Counted from the stretch's first letter, positions 35,093 to 47,562 are shown. The stretch: DNA of 64,000 nucleotides from Cristatella mucedo (GCA_009760855.2 WPIO01000019.1:5125501-5189500), one strand, 5' to 3'. The notes: generated from the sequence alone by a model not told the origin. Numbers and translations: made by a program.

Positions 35093-35550
35093 GTCGTTTT
35101 TGCATCCCGCTGAGAGATGCCACTCGTAGTCAGCCTTCTACTTATACTTTATGTAATGTATCTCCGTCAGTAACTCCACAAAGTCAAAAGGACCATGTGG
35201 GTGTTACGCAGGAGAGTTTTGTATAGCTCACTCACAGCCTAAGCGGCTTTCGGTACGCATTCGGTAGCCAACAGACTTCGTCTCACGCAACAAAGAGAAG
35301 GTGGGAAGCATAGCAGAGTTAGGAGAGCAGTTGAGGTAGTGAGTAGCATAGAAGTAGCAGTTCAGGACCGCTGAAAAAGATGTGCCATAGTCGGCAGTAG
35401 CCGAGTAGATGTCGTGCGTACTTTACACTAATATCGATCCATGTAGTATCTTGGTATGGTCGTTTTTGCATCCCGCTGAGAGATGCCACTCGTAGTCAGC
35501 CTTCTACTTATACTTTACACTAACATCGATCCATGTAGTATCTTGGTATG
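35093..35550. repeat. 92-bp tandem duplication, first unit split by LINE-B
   Basis: A 92-bp unit (GTCGTTTTTGCATCCCGCTG ... GTAGTATCTTGGTATG) occurs at 35093-35151 plus 35426-35458, and again intact at 35459-35550, with one or two differences. The first unit is split by the LINE-B 3' end insertion. Confidence 0.85.
35152..35418 (-). mobile_element. LINE-B 3' end insertion with 7-bp TSD
   Basis: Starts TGTAATGTATCTCCGTCAGT (reverse of the tail) and runs through TTACGCAGGAGAGTTTTGTA and CAACAGACTTCGTCTCACGC. TACTTTA flanks it at 35145-35151 and 35419-35425. It closely matches the copy at 58141-58431 and is truncated at nearly the same point. Confidence 0.85.
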
Positions 35551-38004
35551 GTCCTGCAAGGTGTTGAAGTTTGGCTGTTCAGTTCTGAGGTTTGACCATC
35601 CGAACGAGCAAGTCATTCCTGACGTTGGTCTTGCACTGCCGATATGATTCAGCCGCCTGGGCAGTCGAACCGTCCCGGTTTATTCGTTGATAAAATAGTT
35701 CAAGGTGAATTTACTGATCCCACAGTTCACAATCTTACGATTAGTCCACAATCTTATGATTGCTTTGGCCATTTTAATGTGGCAGTGTCAGAATTCCTTT
35801 AACATAGTTGTTACCATGTTTTGTGCCCTGCATTTTGTAGCTACATATAACCAATTCGTAAGTATGGCAAACACAAGGATTATCTTTGAACCACACAGTG
35901 GTGCAAAGAAATACCGTAAATGTTGATGTTATACATATTGATAAACTTTGAGAGATAGTTCGGGTGTCATTATTGAATTTTCAAATCTGCGATATTGGCC
36001 TGATTTTACCTGTGTGGTGTGGGCGTAACAAGGCTGCAAATAGGACTACTATATCCCCCAGAAGATGATTTCGCATAACTCCCGGCTCTCCGGAGTTTGC
36101 AAATGCTTTGTGGCTTTGGTTTGTACCATGTCAAGTTCGAATGCTGAGAATTTAGAGGTACGGTGATTTATGCTATTAAATGTATTGAAAGAACCTCAAG
36201 TAGAAGAATAACCAAATGCCCCGGTTTCCTAGTGGTTGATATCACGGATTCTACGTCTGATGTTTCGGACGCAAATCCTGCTGGTGATACGACTTTTTGC
36301 TAGTAAGATGATGCCAACCACAGACAAGCGATTTGCAGTACCATTCAGTGTGAGATGACCCTCTGAACGGTGCTTCAAAAGTGCTGTCTGATGGTTCAAG
36401 ATCGGCAGAGTGCATGCTAGTCTGTGAATAAGGGCATACACATTATTAATTTAGTTGAATTAATGCCGGTGTCCAGATATTTGTAAGCTGAAGCCGACTA
36501 GACGAGGCATTCTTTTGAGGGTAATTGGCAATTGGTTATGCTTCTGTTACTGGCTAGTTAAGCATCTCAGTTGTATGTTATACCGATCGTAACTCTTAAA
36601 CCCAGAGCAGACACTACACAGATCATGTAATTCAAGAAAGCTGTCCTGCTTTCCAAGAGGTGTTTCTAGGAGCATTTAAAGATTTGTGTACAGCCTTTAT
36701 AATTTAATGACATTGAAATGTGGTAGGGTATGTTCCTCTTGCTGTTGTTTCTATGCATAAGAGCTATGCACAGGAGTTATATGCATAATTTTAGTTGGTC
36801 TCTGTATGTTACACTATGTGTCTTATGCTTGAATGCTTAAGATGGTAATATATCTCTTATTAGATCTAAAGGTGCCATTCTCTGATGATACTGACGGTAA
36901 GTGCTTCGCTTGATTTTTATTTCCAGCTGAGCTGTTGAGCAGACCTTGCTTATGATGACAGTGTTGTATGTGGTCGTCTGTCTGGTAGAAAAAGCAAAGC
37001 TGCCATTCGTTCGACTCAGCCAGGCCTGATAGGTCGTAGGAATGGTTAGAGTCAGAGTCTTCACTCAGCAGAAAGATGCACAGCATACCGAGATGACCAA
37101 AATGTTGCTGCTTCTGCAAAGAGTCGAGGTGTACCTGCTTGCTTCCTATTTGCATGGTGCACTTACAGCACTAGATGGATGAACACTGTGTGATTGTGCA
37201 GATCATTCTGCATTATATGGCATTCTGGTGCATAGGCGTTAGAAGGTGAGGAAGTGTCCTGTACGACCGTGTTAGCCAGCCGATCTGGGATGTCTATTAT
37301 GCTGAGCCATAATACCAGCAATCTTTTGCAGTTACGATGACATATAAAATATGTATGTGTAGTATTTACCTCGGAAAGCTTGTTAGTAAGAGCACACGTG
37401 TCCGACCTGGTCAAAATGGTGTGATTTTCTTTTCGGACTAGATAATCCACCAGTAGGTAGTATAACGGGAACTCTGCCCATCAAGCTCGAGGCGTGGCTA
37501 GTGTAAGATCCCTATCATTTGTGTCAATATTAACAACTGGTGCTGACCATGTCCAGTTTGCTGGTTTTGCTTTTGCCTTTCATCACCTCCCTAACGAGCC
37601 ATGTGTAGAGTAGAACGCCATCACATGCATTTAATGTGTTGCGTAATGTAATTAATATAGAGTAAACTGTCTGCTTAAAGTGAAAATAGCAAGTGAAATT
37701 CTTTGACAAACGATACCCTATTTAAGAAGCAAGAACAAGCAGCGCAAGATGTTTAATTCGTACTTAAGCAATGCATCTATAAACTAATCATAAACGAGTC
37801 ATTTGGATTATGTATCAGCACTAGTAGAAAGTGATCAATCCAAGAAAAAGTATCCTTGTGGAGGGGCTATAGAATAGCTTGTGCCTTTGGAAGTTAACCG
37901 AAGGTTCAGACATTCTCACTTCATGATCCGGGTCATTGGTTTGAGTCATGCAGCATGCAACACTTCATAACCCACTATGCGTGGGATTTATGATAATATT
38001 GTTA
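35551..38004 (+). other. SUZ12 intron: nothing certain
   Basis: No element recognised. A 34-nt segment at 36869-36902 has an acceptor (CTCTTATTAG), an open stretch and a strong GTAAGT donor, and could be a micro-exon of the missing SUZ12 part. The peptide is too short to judge. Confidence 0.4.
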
Positions 38005-38160
38005 GCTGATTTAAGAGGCAAAAAAGGATTGCCTCCTTCTGCACTCAAACCCATGACCTGAAGAGTGAAGAGCAAGCACCTTATTGTCTGGGCAAAGACC
38101 AATTTATATAGTACCTTAAGAAAACTAAATCTGTTTCTAGGTACTTTATATATGCTGGAA
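38005..38160 (-). mobile_element. Degenerate SINE head plus LINE-A-type tail
   Basis: CTCAAACCCATGACCTGAAG and GCAAGCACCTTATTGTCTGG resemble the reversed SINE head. ATATAGTACCTTAAGAAAAC and TCTAGGTACTTTATATATGC resemble a reversed LINE-A 3' stem. Their order suggests two separate old insertions. Confidence 0.45.
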
Positions 38161-38249
38161 AGGAACCGTGTCGATTGGTTAGTGATAACATGCACGATTT
38201 CAACATGCACCATTGTAACCAGGACAATTTTAACAACGATTCTCGCCTC

Positions 38250-41200
38250 CTGACATAGAGCGCTCTAACGTGCGTTCTTGTTCGTTGCAGAATTCTTCCG
38301 AAAACCGAAGTTCTTGCGAACATCGTATACGGAAACGATACAGCTAAGACCTGTTTAAAGTTATTCTGATTGTTATTTGACCGTAGCGTGTCAGAAATTA
38401 CGTGCCTATGGACATCTAAATGCTTATCGCTTCGGGCTGCTGGGTCTCCCACGCCGGCAGCTGCCTTAGCTTTGCCGGCGGCTAATAACCTGCTTGTTAG
38501 TTATGATCGTCAGCAGCTGTTATTGCTTCGTCATCGCATATCAAATGCATTCCTAGATATTAATGTTGTTGCTAAGATTCATGAACTATGCATTAACAAA
38601 AGAAAAGCACCCCGTAGCCGCCGCGGTGGCCGGAACCGCCAGCTCAGACACCGCTCGTTAGGCGGAACCTGCAAGCTGAGTGCCCGCTCGTTCGGTATTC
38701 CTAGCATTGTCTCGAACCGCTCAGCACACTCCCCCACATGCGACACTGTAAATTCCTCAAACTTAGTGGTCATCAAGCCTGTTGTAACCCCATCGGCCAG
38801 ACTTAATGCTTGCCTTTGGAATCCTCGCTCAATGTGCAATAAACCTCTAGTAATAAGCGACCTTATTTCTGAAAATGGTATCGACCTTCTCGCCCTAACT
38901 GAAACTTGGCTGAAATCGATAATCTGTCCGACAATTAAAGACGCAACTCCATCTGGTTTCTCGTTCTTTCACACCCCTAGATCAATCAAAACTGGAGGTG
39001 GAGTTGCTATTGTCGTGCGCTCGAAATTCAACTTCGAGCCATTTGCGGTACTCTCGAAGCAGTCTTTTGAATCAATTGTCTTGGTCTCACCCGAAAACAA
39101 GCTACCGATAGTGGCAGTAGTCTATCGCCCACCAGGTACCAAATCCTCCTTTATCTCAGATTTCTCCGATCTCATTTCGATTCTGTGTGCAAGTAATCGA
39201 TCCTTCCTCGTTATGGGTGATTTCAACGTTCACTGTGATAACTTATCTGACGCTTTCAGCACCGAATTTCGTGTATTGACTGACTCATTGTCTCTTGTGG
39301 CTCATGTGCATGGTCCTACCCACATCAAGGGTCACACACTCGACCAGATTTTCTCATACAACTGCACTTTGTCATCACCAATTATTACCAAATCCTGCTT
39401 ATCTGACCACATGCTGATCTCATTCAATCTACAGTGTGTGCCCACATCCTCCTCTAAAATAACCTGTGAATCGCGAAACCTCAAGACCCTTGACATCGAT
39501 GCTGTCCGTGCGAGAATATCTGCTTCACCTCTGCTGATCAATCCTCCCTCCGATCTGTCATCATTGGTAGATAGCTTCAACACGACACAAGCTGACACGC
39601 TCGACGAGTTTGCCCCTCTGACTAAGCGCACTGTGCACCCCCGCCCAGACGACCTATGGTTTACCGCAGACATTAAACTAGCCAAGTCTACTAAACGAAA
39701 GCTTGAAAAAGCATAGAAAAGATCCGGACTAACTGTCCATCGACAGGCATATAAAGACTACTGTAGGTCGTACCAATCAATCCTAGCAAAGGCCAAGTCT
39801 AGCTTTTATAAAAACATTGTTGAATCACAGATGCACAATCCAAAAATGCTGATGTCGACAATAAACCATCTCCTCAACCGCTCCCAGATTAGCTCCTTAC
39901 CTGATGATCCTAATGATGATCTAGCCGATCGCTTCTCTCGATTCTTTGTGCAGAAGATAGACAAGATCAGGAATCCATCCCTGCGATGACAACCTCCCCA
40001 CTAGAATGCTGTTCCTCGGTTCCTGGCTGCACCTCAATGTCTGCATTTAAGCAGGTCACTAGTGATCTAGTCCTGAAGTTCGTATCTCAATCAAAGAAGA
40101 CAACAAGTCCTCTGGACCCTATTCCCACTGTCCTGCTCCTACGTTGCATTGATCTGCTGCTGCCATGCATAACCAACATAATTAATATGTCATTAGCCTC
40201 AGGTCATGTTCCAGCACCTTTCAAAAAGCTGTAGTCAGGCCACTTCTCAAGAAAGCTACACTTGACCAAGAGAACTTGAGCAACTACCACCCAGTTTTCC
40301 TTCTACCGTTCCTATCAAAGACACTTGAACGGGTCGTGGCGGACCAGCTGAACTTTTATATCGAAACCTCACACCTTGCTAGTAAGTTCCAGTCTGGCTT
40401 GAGAGCTAATCACTCCACAGAGTCAGCATTGCTTCGGGTATACAACGACCTACTTAGTAATGCAGACATGGGTAGAGTGTCTCTGCTTGTTTTGCTCGAT
40501 CTTTCGGCAGCTTTTGATACCATCGATCACAAAGTTCTTCTAGAGCGCCTCTCATCTCGCCTGGGCATCACTGGCACTGCTCTGCAGTAGTTCAGGTCCT
40601 ATCTCAGTGGGAGACTCCAGAGTATTGACGTGAATGGACAAAGATCATCTGAAGTACCTCTGAAATATGGAGTACCTCAGGGCTCAGTGCTAGGTCCGGT
40701 TCTTTTCACGGTTTATACTCTGCTTCTTGCTGATGTGATTGCCAAGCACAATCTTGGCTTTCACTTCTATGCGGATGACACTCAGTTGTACCTTTGCTTT
40801 GATCCCTCCCAGCTTTCGAGCACCTCAAATTCTCTAAACTCACTAGCTGCATGCATTGATGACATCCGCACATGGATGGCAGCAAATTTCCTAAAACTAA
40901 ACGATGATAAAACTAACTTACTTGTTATGGGCAAACCCAGTGTGATTCAGAGATTGGAAAGGCTGACTCTCAAAATTGGCTCTGCCAGCATATCTCCAGT
41001 TGAATCAGCTCGAAATCTAGGTTTCATATTCCAAAGCGACCTCTCGTTAGACGACCATATCAGCTCCACAGTCAAATCTGCCTATTTTCAGCTTCATAAC
41101 ATTGCTAAAATTAGGGCTTGTTTAGATAAGGATACCACATCTAAGTTGGTCCATGCATTCGTGACATCCCGTCTTGACTTCTGCAACTCACTGCTTACTG

Positions 41201-41870
41201 GCCTACCAGCATGTGCGATCAGGCGATTGCAGCGGGTGCAAAACTCGGCAGCTAGGCTTGTCTGTCGTGAGCGTCACAGTTGCCACATTACTCCACTTCT
41301 CGCCGACCTGCACTGGCTACCAGTCAAGCAACGGATTGACTTCAAGGTTTTGTCGCTCACTTTTAGGTCCCTTCATTCTATGGCTCCAGCCTATCTGTCA
41401 GATATACTATCCCATCAGGCCAAGCATCGTACCACCCGCTTTTCGGAAACCAACAGTCTAGAAATACCTCGTACAAACCTCAAATCCTTTGGAGACCGTG
41501 CATTTAGTTCATATGCTCCCAAAGCCTGGAACTCCCTCCCGACCTGTGTCAGAACATCCCCTGACCTGACCACATTTAAAAGGAACTTAAAAACGCACCT
41601 ATTTAGGACAGCATTTAGTGGGTCCTTGTGATTCGTCCTTCACGTGCTTATGCGTGCTGACACTGTGCATGCTGCCACTAACCACATTTGCATGCTGACC
41701 CTGTGCATGTCACCCCTAACCATATTATTCATTTCGTTTGTTTTTTAAGCATGATTTTACTTACCATTCAATTGCATTTCACTTTACAGCAAATGTAAAG
41801 CGCCTAGAGAGAGATTAAGTTCTCTGAGTGCGCTTTATCAAGTGAGTTATTATTATTATTATTATTATAA
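38250..41870 (+). mobile_element. LINE-A, near full-length ORF2 with AP endonuclease and RT, broken
   Basis: A CR1/L2-like non-LTR retrotransposon. The first frame (38370-39716) is an apurinic-type endonuclease: LNACLWNPRSMCNK, LLALTETWLKS, GGGVAIVV, VVYRPPGT, LVMGDFNVHCDN and SDHMLISFNL are its usual blocks. TAG interrupts it at 39714. Further shifts near 39985 and 40234 precede the RT: NYHPVFLLPFLSKTLERVVA, LLVLLDLSAAFDTIDHKVLL, a TGG-to-TAG change at 40588, then GVPQGSVLGPVLF and FYADDTQLYLCF. The C-terminal region is open to 41631. The 3' end has the hairpin and an (ATT)n tail. No ORF1 is seen. It lies in the SUZ12 intron in the sense direction. Confidence 0.92.
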
Positions 41871-44420
41871 TTAACTGATCGAAGAAACATTGTTAGGAAC
41901 GTCTAGGTGTTTAGATTTTTTTAATGTCAAATTAGGAGATTTCGTGTGTCAGTGAACAGTTAGTTCCAAGCTTTGTGGTGCTTATGAACTAGAGGCACGG
42001 TCTCCAAAAGATTTAATGTTATTTAGAGGCACAGCTCAACGATTTAAATGAAAATACTCACGGTACAGTGCAAAGCCTGAGTAGGCATTTTGGCATAGTT
42101 CTTTATGAGGCCCCGAACAGGCTGCTCCTAGTTTTCAGTCTTTTGATTGCTCAGAAAACATGAACCACTGCAAGAAAACTTTCGTTCTGCTTTCTCAGTC
42201 CTGTTCAGCTTCTTGAGAAATTTGTCACTCTATTATGATCTTTTGCTTGATGGGACCTATCTTGACGTGCAGTGGTGGCATAAGCCCTTCCCGAGGGTCT
42301 ACCAGCAACTTCCAGTTGATGTTTTTCCCAACAAAGAACTCTGTCAGATATGGCCAATCCCTTCTGTGATAGTGTGCCTTAGTGCCCCAGCTGTCACTTA
42401 GGCAAAGAAACGATGAAATGGCCTTGGAAGCCTATCAGGAACGACAGTATTTTGAAGGCAGTCTTGACCTGTCAGCTATAGTCGCCGTACTTCAAGGCAC
42501 TCAGCAATATCTTGAAATCAGCGTGTTTCTCATTGAAGTCCACAGATTATTAGCCATAGGGAAAAAAGGTACTTGTTCCTGCTATGAAGCAGCACAGCTT
42601 TGAGACTACACGACTAACTGTCTATGAATGGGTGAACCTCACTCGGGGTACACGTGATTTCCTTAGCCTCGAAGAGACTGGTCACATTGTTGCTGAAGCA
42701 CAGCCCATCTTTCCCCTTGATTAGAATCAGCCCCACTAGAGTTTGCCAATACCTATGCTTGCACCTCGTGCCCTGTAACATATGCAATCACAGTGCTGCC
42801 ATTTATGTGACGAATTACGTGACGTTCTTCTTTTGCTGTGTGCCTTCAGCTGCTTTCATGGTGGGTTTTTATAGGAAAGGACAGGTCTAATGCATGTGTG
42901 GGCATCGACGTTTCGCTGATAAAAGTTCTGTACCGAAAGCGAAAGGTAACTCTGGCAGCCTTGACGTTCTCACTCGGCCTGTGGCTGCATTTGTCGTGAT
43001 GGGTGTGGCTGCTTTTATGTGTGTTTGTGACCAATATTATTCCCCCAGATCTTATCTTGGCAGTGAGGTGTTTGCACTTCACCACCCGAGTTGTGCATTT
43101 GAGTCCTGCAGTAGGCAATTCTTTATAGCCCACTGTTGGGGCAAGTGATTGCCTCTTCAGCCTGCCATTTAAATGAGTTTTGAAGTTCATGTATGTCAGA
43201 TATGTCAGGGTGGATGGATGTGCTTAACCTGCGATGTCAGCCCTTTCTTTGCAAGGCCTAGTTTTTGCAACGATAAAACTACATGTATTTCTTTCACCGG
43301 ATTTTCTGCCGTGTCTGTGCCGTGGTTCGGGTTGCTGCCACTCTGATGTGGCAAGCTCGTGATATACTACGTCGGCCTTTCTTCCCTTTCGCATCGGGGG
43401 GGGGGGGGGGGGGGTTGCAGAGGGTGGATGAGAGGCTGCTGATGAGCAGGGCTATGGAAACCGTGTATTATGAACATTTCGCAAAGTTGAAGCACTTAGC
43501 TGGTGTCGGCTGGTCTAATGATTGTTAGTTTGAAGAAAGTGAGTGGGTGCTAATGATGCACTCGCGGCTGAGAATAAGCTGCCAAAGCATTTGTTGAATG
43601 CCACACAGTTCTACCTAGATCAAGGCTGCTTGTGCCCGCTGGTCGCAGGCAGGACAGACTATAGCAGTGTTCGTTGAAGATGACGTAGCCATCACTCAAT
43701 TCCGAGCTCTTTAGTGTGTTTCGTCGTAGAATTAAGGCTGCTAGATGGCACGCATGGGCTTGCACCGTTGTTATCCTAAGCAAAGCCACTGACTGCCCAA
43801 CCAATGAAATGACCTCGAAGCTTCTTAAGTGAGCTGAGAATTTGCCATTTTTCCGATGTCAGGCAATTGTCTGCAGTGCCTTTTCTCTCTGCTTCTATTT
43901 TTGTAAATCTATTGCCACACATTCAGAGTTGTGTTGTCGGAAAGGGTTTTCGTGTTGAATTCACACGGACTGGAAATTGTTGCCAGCAGGGTGCGCACTG
44001 CTGCCTTGGCCTCTAGGTTTCATATGTTCTGACGGAATGGGGTACTTCAACCGGCTGCTTGCACAGATTGGAAGGTACGATCATTGCTTTGCTCGGAAGC
44101 CGGCAGCAGAAATCGAATTCAGGAGGCTGCAGACAGGCCTTGATTTTCTGCATTCAATGAAATCCGAAACGAGTATTTAGTTGGTTGATTCGTATGAGGC
44201 ATCCGGGCTCACCATGGGTCCTTGACAGCCTGTTGCTGCTTCGGCATGCTAACGATGAAATATCCCTTGCAATATCGTAGTTTGATATCTTACCTTGCAC
44301 TTACTGGAATCGTTAGTATTGGCTGTTGTTGTTTTTCACTTCGAGGCAGCTACAGCTGTCTGTTCTGAATAGTGTAAACCGAATTCACGTTTTATGCCAC
44401 TCACAAATGCCATGTTTCAG
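41871..44420 (+). other. SUZ12 intron: no certain exon; poly-G at 43396-43414
   Basis: Several open frames of 70-115 codons occur, but none matches the missing SUZ12 block or has consistent splice phases. A run of 19 G lies at 43396-43414. Confidence 0.45.
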
Positions 44421-44723
44421 AGCGGTGAAACTGTAGTGATGGAGTTTGCTGGCCAGGCAACCATCAATCGAGCCTCGTTTGGCGATGGGACGAACGTCCT
44501 GTCGCTTAAGGTAGACTGGTTTGTTGAGGACGATGGCTATCTAGTCAAGGCATACAGGATCAAGTTCAACGTCACCATGGGGCAACCGTCTAACGGTCCG
44601 AATGGCTGCCATTCACCGTGTGAGTTCTGGTTTCCTGGCGCTCGTCTGATGCTGCCATGCACAAGCAGCGATTCAAAAGGCTTGGGAATGAAGAAAATGA
44701 TCTGCGTTGACCGACCACGGCTG
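44421..44723 (+). CDS. SUZ12: SUZ12 exon: WDB/C2-like region
   Basis: Acceptor CATGTTTCAG, phase 0. It reads SGETVVMEFAGQATINRASF, then NVLSLKVDWFVEDDGYLVKA, then CEFWFPGARLMLPCTSSDS and KKMICVDRPRL. This follows the layout of the human segment with L-Q-L-T-F-T-G, V-T-L-E-V-L-L-V-K-V and, further on, F-P-S-L ... F-R-V-T-R-P-G. The part of SUZ12 concerned forms the N-terminal lobe that binds RBBP4/7 and accessory subunits. The frame runs to a stop at 44765 and the next conserved block is in another frame. A 56-nt intron (44724-44779, GTTTCA...AATCAG) restores the frame without invoking a mutation. Confidence 0.75.
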
Positions 44724-44779
44724 GTTTCATGCAAGCGTTTTCAGCCTCTGGTCACTCAGTCATGAAGAAGCAAAATCAG

Positions 44780-44980
44780 TCTGGCGGAATCAACGATCTT
44801 CATGGCAACCTCGACGAGATTGCTCTAACAGCCGACTTGCCACTGTTTGATCAGCACAAGGGCTGTGTGCTTGAAGATGGAAAATACGAGGTTTTCCTGA
44901 GGGAAGAGAAACCGCTCGTTGCAGCTAACCACAAGAAAAGGACAGCATGGCACAGCTCGTGGGAGGCATTGCCCAAAGAC
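44780..44980 (+). CDS. SUZ12: SUZ12 exon: C2-like region continued
   Basis: Reads SGGINDLHGNLDEIALTADL, PLFDQHKGCVLEDGKYEVFL and KKRTAWHSSWEALPKD. It aligns with human V-A-Q-M-T-V-F-D-K-N ... L-L-D-G-E-Y-E-V-A-M and K-K-R-A-T-W-E-T-I-L. The donor is placed at GAC|GTACGG because it keeps phase 0 with the next acceptor and gives nearly the human spacing. A later donor is possible but would lengthen the segment. Confidence 0.75.
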
Positions 44981-45093
44981 GTACGGCCGGCCAAACAGTG
45001 GCTTGGCAACATCAGGAGAGCCGTGCTAAGCAGCCGGTGCATGCGATCAGGCTTCGACATAAGAGTCAATTTCTTTTTTATGTCTCTTTGCAG

Positions 45094-45299
45094 GTGGTTG
45101 ACCAGAGCCTGCACGCTCTGCCTATTCTTTGCTTTGAGGCAACCTGGACGAACAAGCTGCTCGATACATTTGATCCACCACAGCTTGAGCTGGCAGATGC
45201 TGCTACCAATGTGCAGGCACAGCTGACAAGGGAGAGCGTTTGCATGCACGGAGGTGCATCCTGGGCCATGGCTAGCTGCACCGGCCGGCTGGCTCTGAT
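45094..45299 (+). CDS. SUZ12: SUZ12 exon upstream of the zinc finger
   Basis: After a long pyrimidine tract and CTTTGCAG the frame reads VVDQSLHALPILCFEATWTN then KLLDTF. This fits human G-P-T-L-Q-F-T-L-R-W-T. The rest is a low-similarity linker, as in other SUZ12 proteins. The donor AT|GTAATA and a 52-nt intron (45300-45351) keep the phase with the next exon. Confidence 0.65.
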
Positions 45300-45351
45300 G
45301 TAATACTTTAAATTTTCGCGGTCTTCTTTTGGGCACGTTTGCTTGGTTCAG

Positions 45352-45646
45352 CCGGTGCTGCTGCTGGCTTACTTGTGCCAGAAGCCAAGTGGCTGTTGCT
45401 CTTCCAGACACCTCGAGCTGCTCAGAGAACTCGACGGCAAGTGAAGTGCTAGCCAAGGCCACTGAGAGCGATTTGTCAGCTTGCCGCCCGTTGCGTTTTA
45501 GCTTTCTCATCGGAAGCCATTGCTACCATCTTATGACTGCTCGGAACCCGAGAACCTGTCCCTGGTGCATCACAAACTGTCGCGACATGTACGGGCTGTT
45601 GAAGCACATTCGGCTGTCGCATAGCAGATTCAAGGTCTTCTATACG
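45352..45646 (+). CDS. SUZ12: SUZ12 exon: C2H2 zinc finger
   Basis: The C-terminal half reads RPLRFSFLIGSHCYHLMTAR, then NPRTCPWCITNCRDMYGLLK, then HIRLSHSRFKVFYT, and ends at donor ACG|GTATGT, phase 0. It matches the single SUZ12 zinc finger (human [25 protein letters not shown]), with both Cys and both His in place (C-x2-C-x12-H-x4-H). This is the most diagnostic exon of the gene. Confidence 0.93.
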
Positions 45647-47185
45647 GTATGTGTGTCACGCGTTTACTTAGGTATGTAATGCCCGAAAACCGCAACTTTG
45701 CCTAGCGATGCGACTTACAAGGGGACCAGGGATAGGAGCCACCCACTTCCACCGTATGATTCACATATTTTTAATAGCTAATGTAGAAAATGTGAACCTT
45801 GAATTTGTTCAAACAAATAATTGTAAAATTGTGTTAAACCATTAACCTTGTTCTTTTTTCATCGTTTTTAGGCCCAGTTTTGGCTATAAGCTGGAATCCC
45901 ATTTAGAGGTCCTTCCAAACTGGCAAGCTAATGTAACCTCTCGTTCGCCCAGTTTAAAAACTAAGTACGGCTCCAGTCAGTCGCAGGAATAGACTCAAAA
46001 CTTTTGCCTGCAGAGAAAAGGGGCAGGAGATAGGAGCGATGTAAGCATCAACATGTAGGTTCAAATTGAGAATTCAGCTGTTGAAATAATTTCATCAGAT
46101 TACACAAACGATTCATCAGCCGAAGATGGGGTGGTGACGGTTTGGAAACTGACAGATGTCGAGTCTGAATGCTATGTGAGGCAGCATCGATCGAACACCC
46201 ACAAAGGGAAAGATTGGGGGTAGGATTGTCATCACACCTGGCCTGGTAGTATCTCTGAGCGCTACAAAAAGGTCAGATTTCATGTCAGTGTTTGTTATTG
46301 CGAAAATAGCTTAAACTTGAGCCAAAATATCAACGAACTTGCTGTAAGTCGAGATGTAATCGGCATACTTAGGCACGAAGGCTGATTGAAACATATAATT
46401 TGTTGTGCCTGTCGTGCTTTAATCGGTTTTCGTACTGCTTGGCTCGGCATTATGTCATCTATAGCACCGGTGGTTCTTTCCATGAGTGTGGCTAGCTGCT
46501 GCTTGCCTATGATGCATACCGTGCTGCAAGCCCACTGTTGGACAGGGGTTGTCTTCAGCGGGACAGGCAACTCGTTGGGCACAGTTGGCTTCAGACTCGA
46601 GATAGCTGTCCTAGAGAGTCGGATCGGCTGGCCTTTGTGTTTGGTCATGATGGCTGGATCCAGTCTGTTGCCCGCTCTCGGTGGCAGTGTGCTTGTCCAT
46701 GTGCATGCTGCATGTTCTCCGTTGAGGAGTGGCTAGCTAAGATAGCTTGACCTCTGTGGGCCTGGCTCAACGAGGCATCTTTTGGGTCCTTCCTCGAAAA
46801 GGACATCCCCACTTGCTGTGGAGGTATAAGGTTGTCTCCATTAGGAAGCTCCGGTTGTTAACCTAACCTTCTGCTCTTGAAGCCTTGTCTGTGGCTTTAT
46901 TTAGCATCTTGGAATGGCATCATCTCCCTGCGAACTCTTCAAGCTACTTTAAGCCCTCAATAAGTTTGCATTCACTGATTCCTTGACACTTAATCTGTTG
47001 ACATCGATTTTCCTTTTTTGCTATTAATTATCTCGTGCCTGCCCCTTCGGTTCATTGGACTGAGCAACAATCAGAGCACCTTCTGCTTAGTGGTACTACG
47101 CCATCACACTATTAACTTTGAGGCAGTTGAGCTACCCCTCGACCGTGGTATTTCGGCATTAATTGGTTGGTTGATTAATGATCGT
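45647..47185 (+). other. SUZ12 intron: nothing recognised
   Basis: No exon or element identified; open frames near 46.3-46.75 kb on both strands have no recognisable content. Confidence 0.5.
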
Positions 47186-47310
47186 TTATATATAAGTATA
47201 TGGAGATATGTTTATTTAAATATTTGTATATTCATGTAAGAGAACTTAATCTATATGCAAGCACTTCACAAATGGAATGCTCGAGCCAACGACATCGGTC
47301 GTCACAGACA
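47186..47310 (-). mobile_element. Degenerate SINE (minus)
   Basis: Contains GAGAACTTAATCTATATGCA, AGCACTTCACAAATGGAATG and CTCGAGCCAACGACATCGG in the order of a reversed family member, preceded by an A/T-rich tail (TTTATTTAAATATTTG). Confidence 0.6.
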
Positions 47311-47562
47311 GTTTAAAGGAGTTGAGGTTTTTTAAATCCAATTTTAGACATATTGTCCAAAACTTGCATCACTGTCGATGCAGCTCTTTCTTAAGTACCG
47401 ATTGCCTACACTTAGCAGACGTAACTCACATCCCGGGTCCGTGGTGGAGGGGGTTATTAACAACTGTTAATAACTTGAGTGTTTTTCTATGATTAGATAT
47501 ACAGATCAATATTTTGTTGCGTGCTTATCTCTTATCTCAACTCTGTTATGCATATACCATTC

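Noticed and set aside
43283-43528. Open frame with Y-F-F-H-R, recalling the missing SUZ12 F-L-H-R block
   Set aside because: An in-frame TAA sits just before it with no acceptor between, and the rest does not match.
44700-44780. Apparent frameshift in SUZ12 between two conserved blocks
   Set aside because: A 56-nt GT-AG intron restores the frame, and similar tiny introns fit elsewhere. A mutation remains possible but is not needed.
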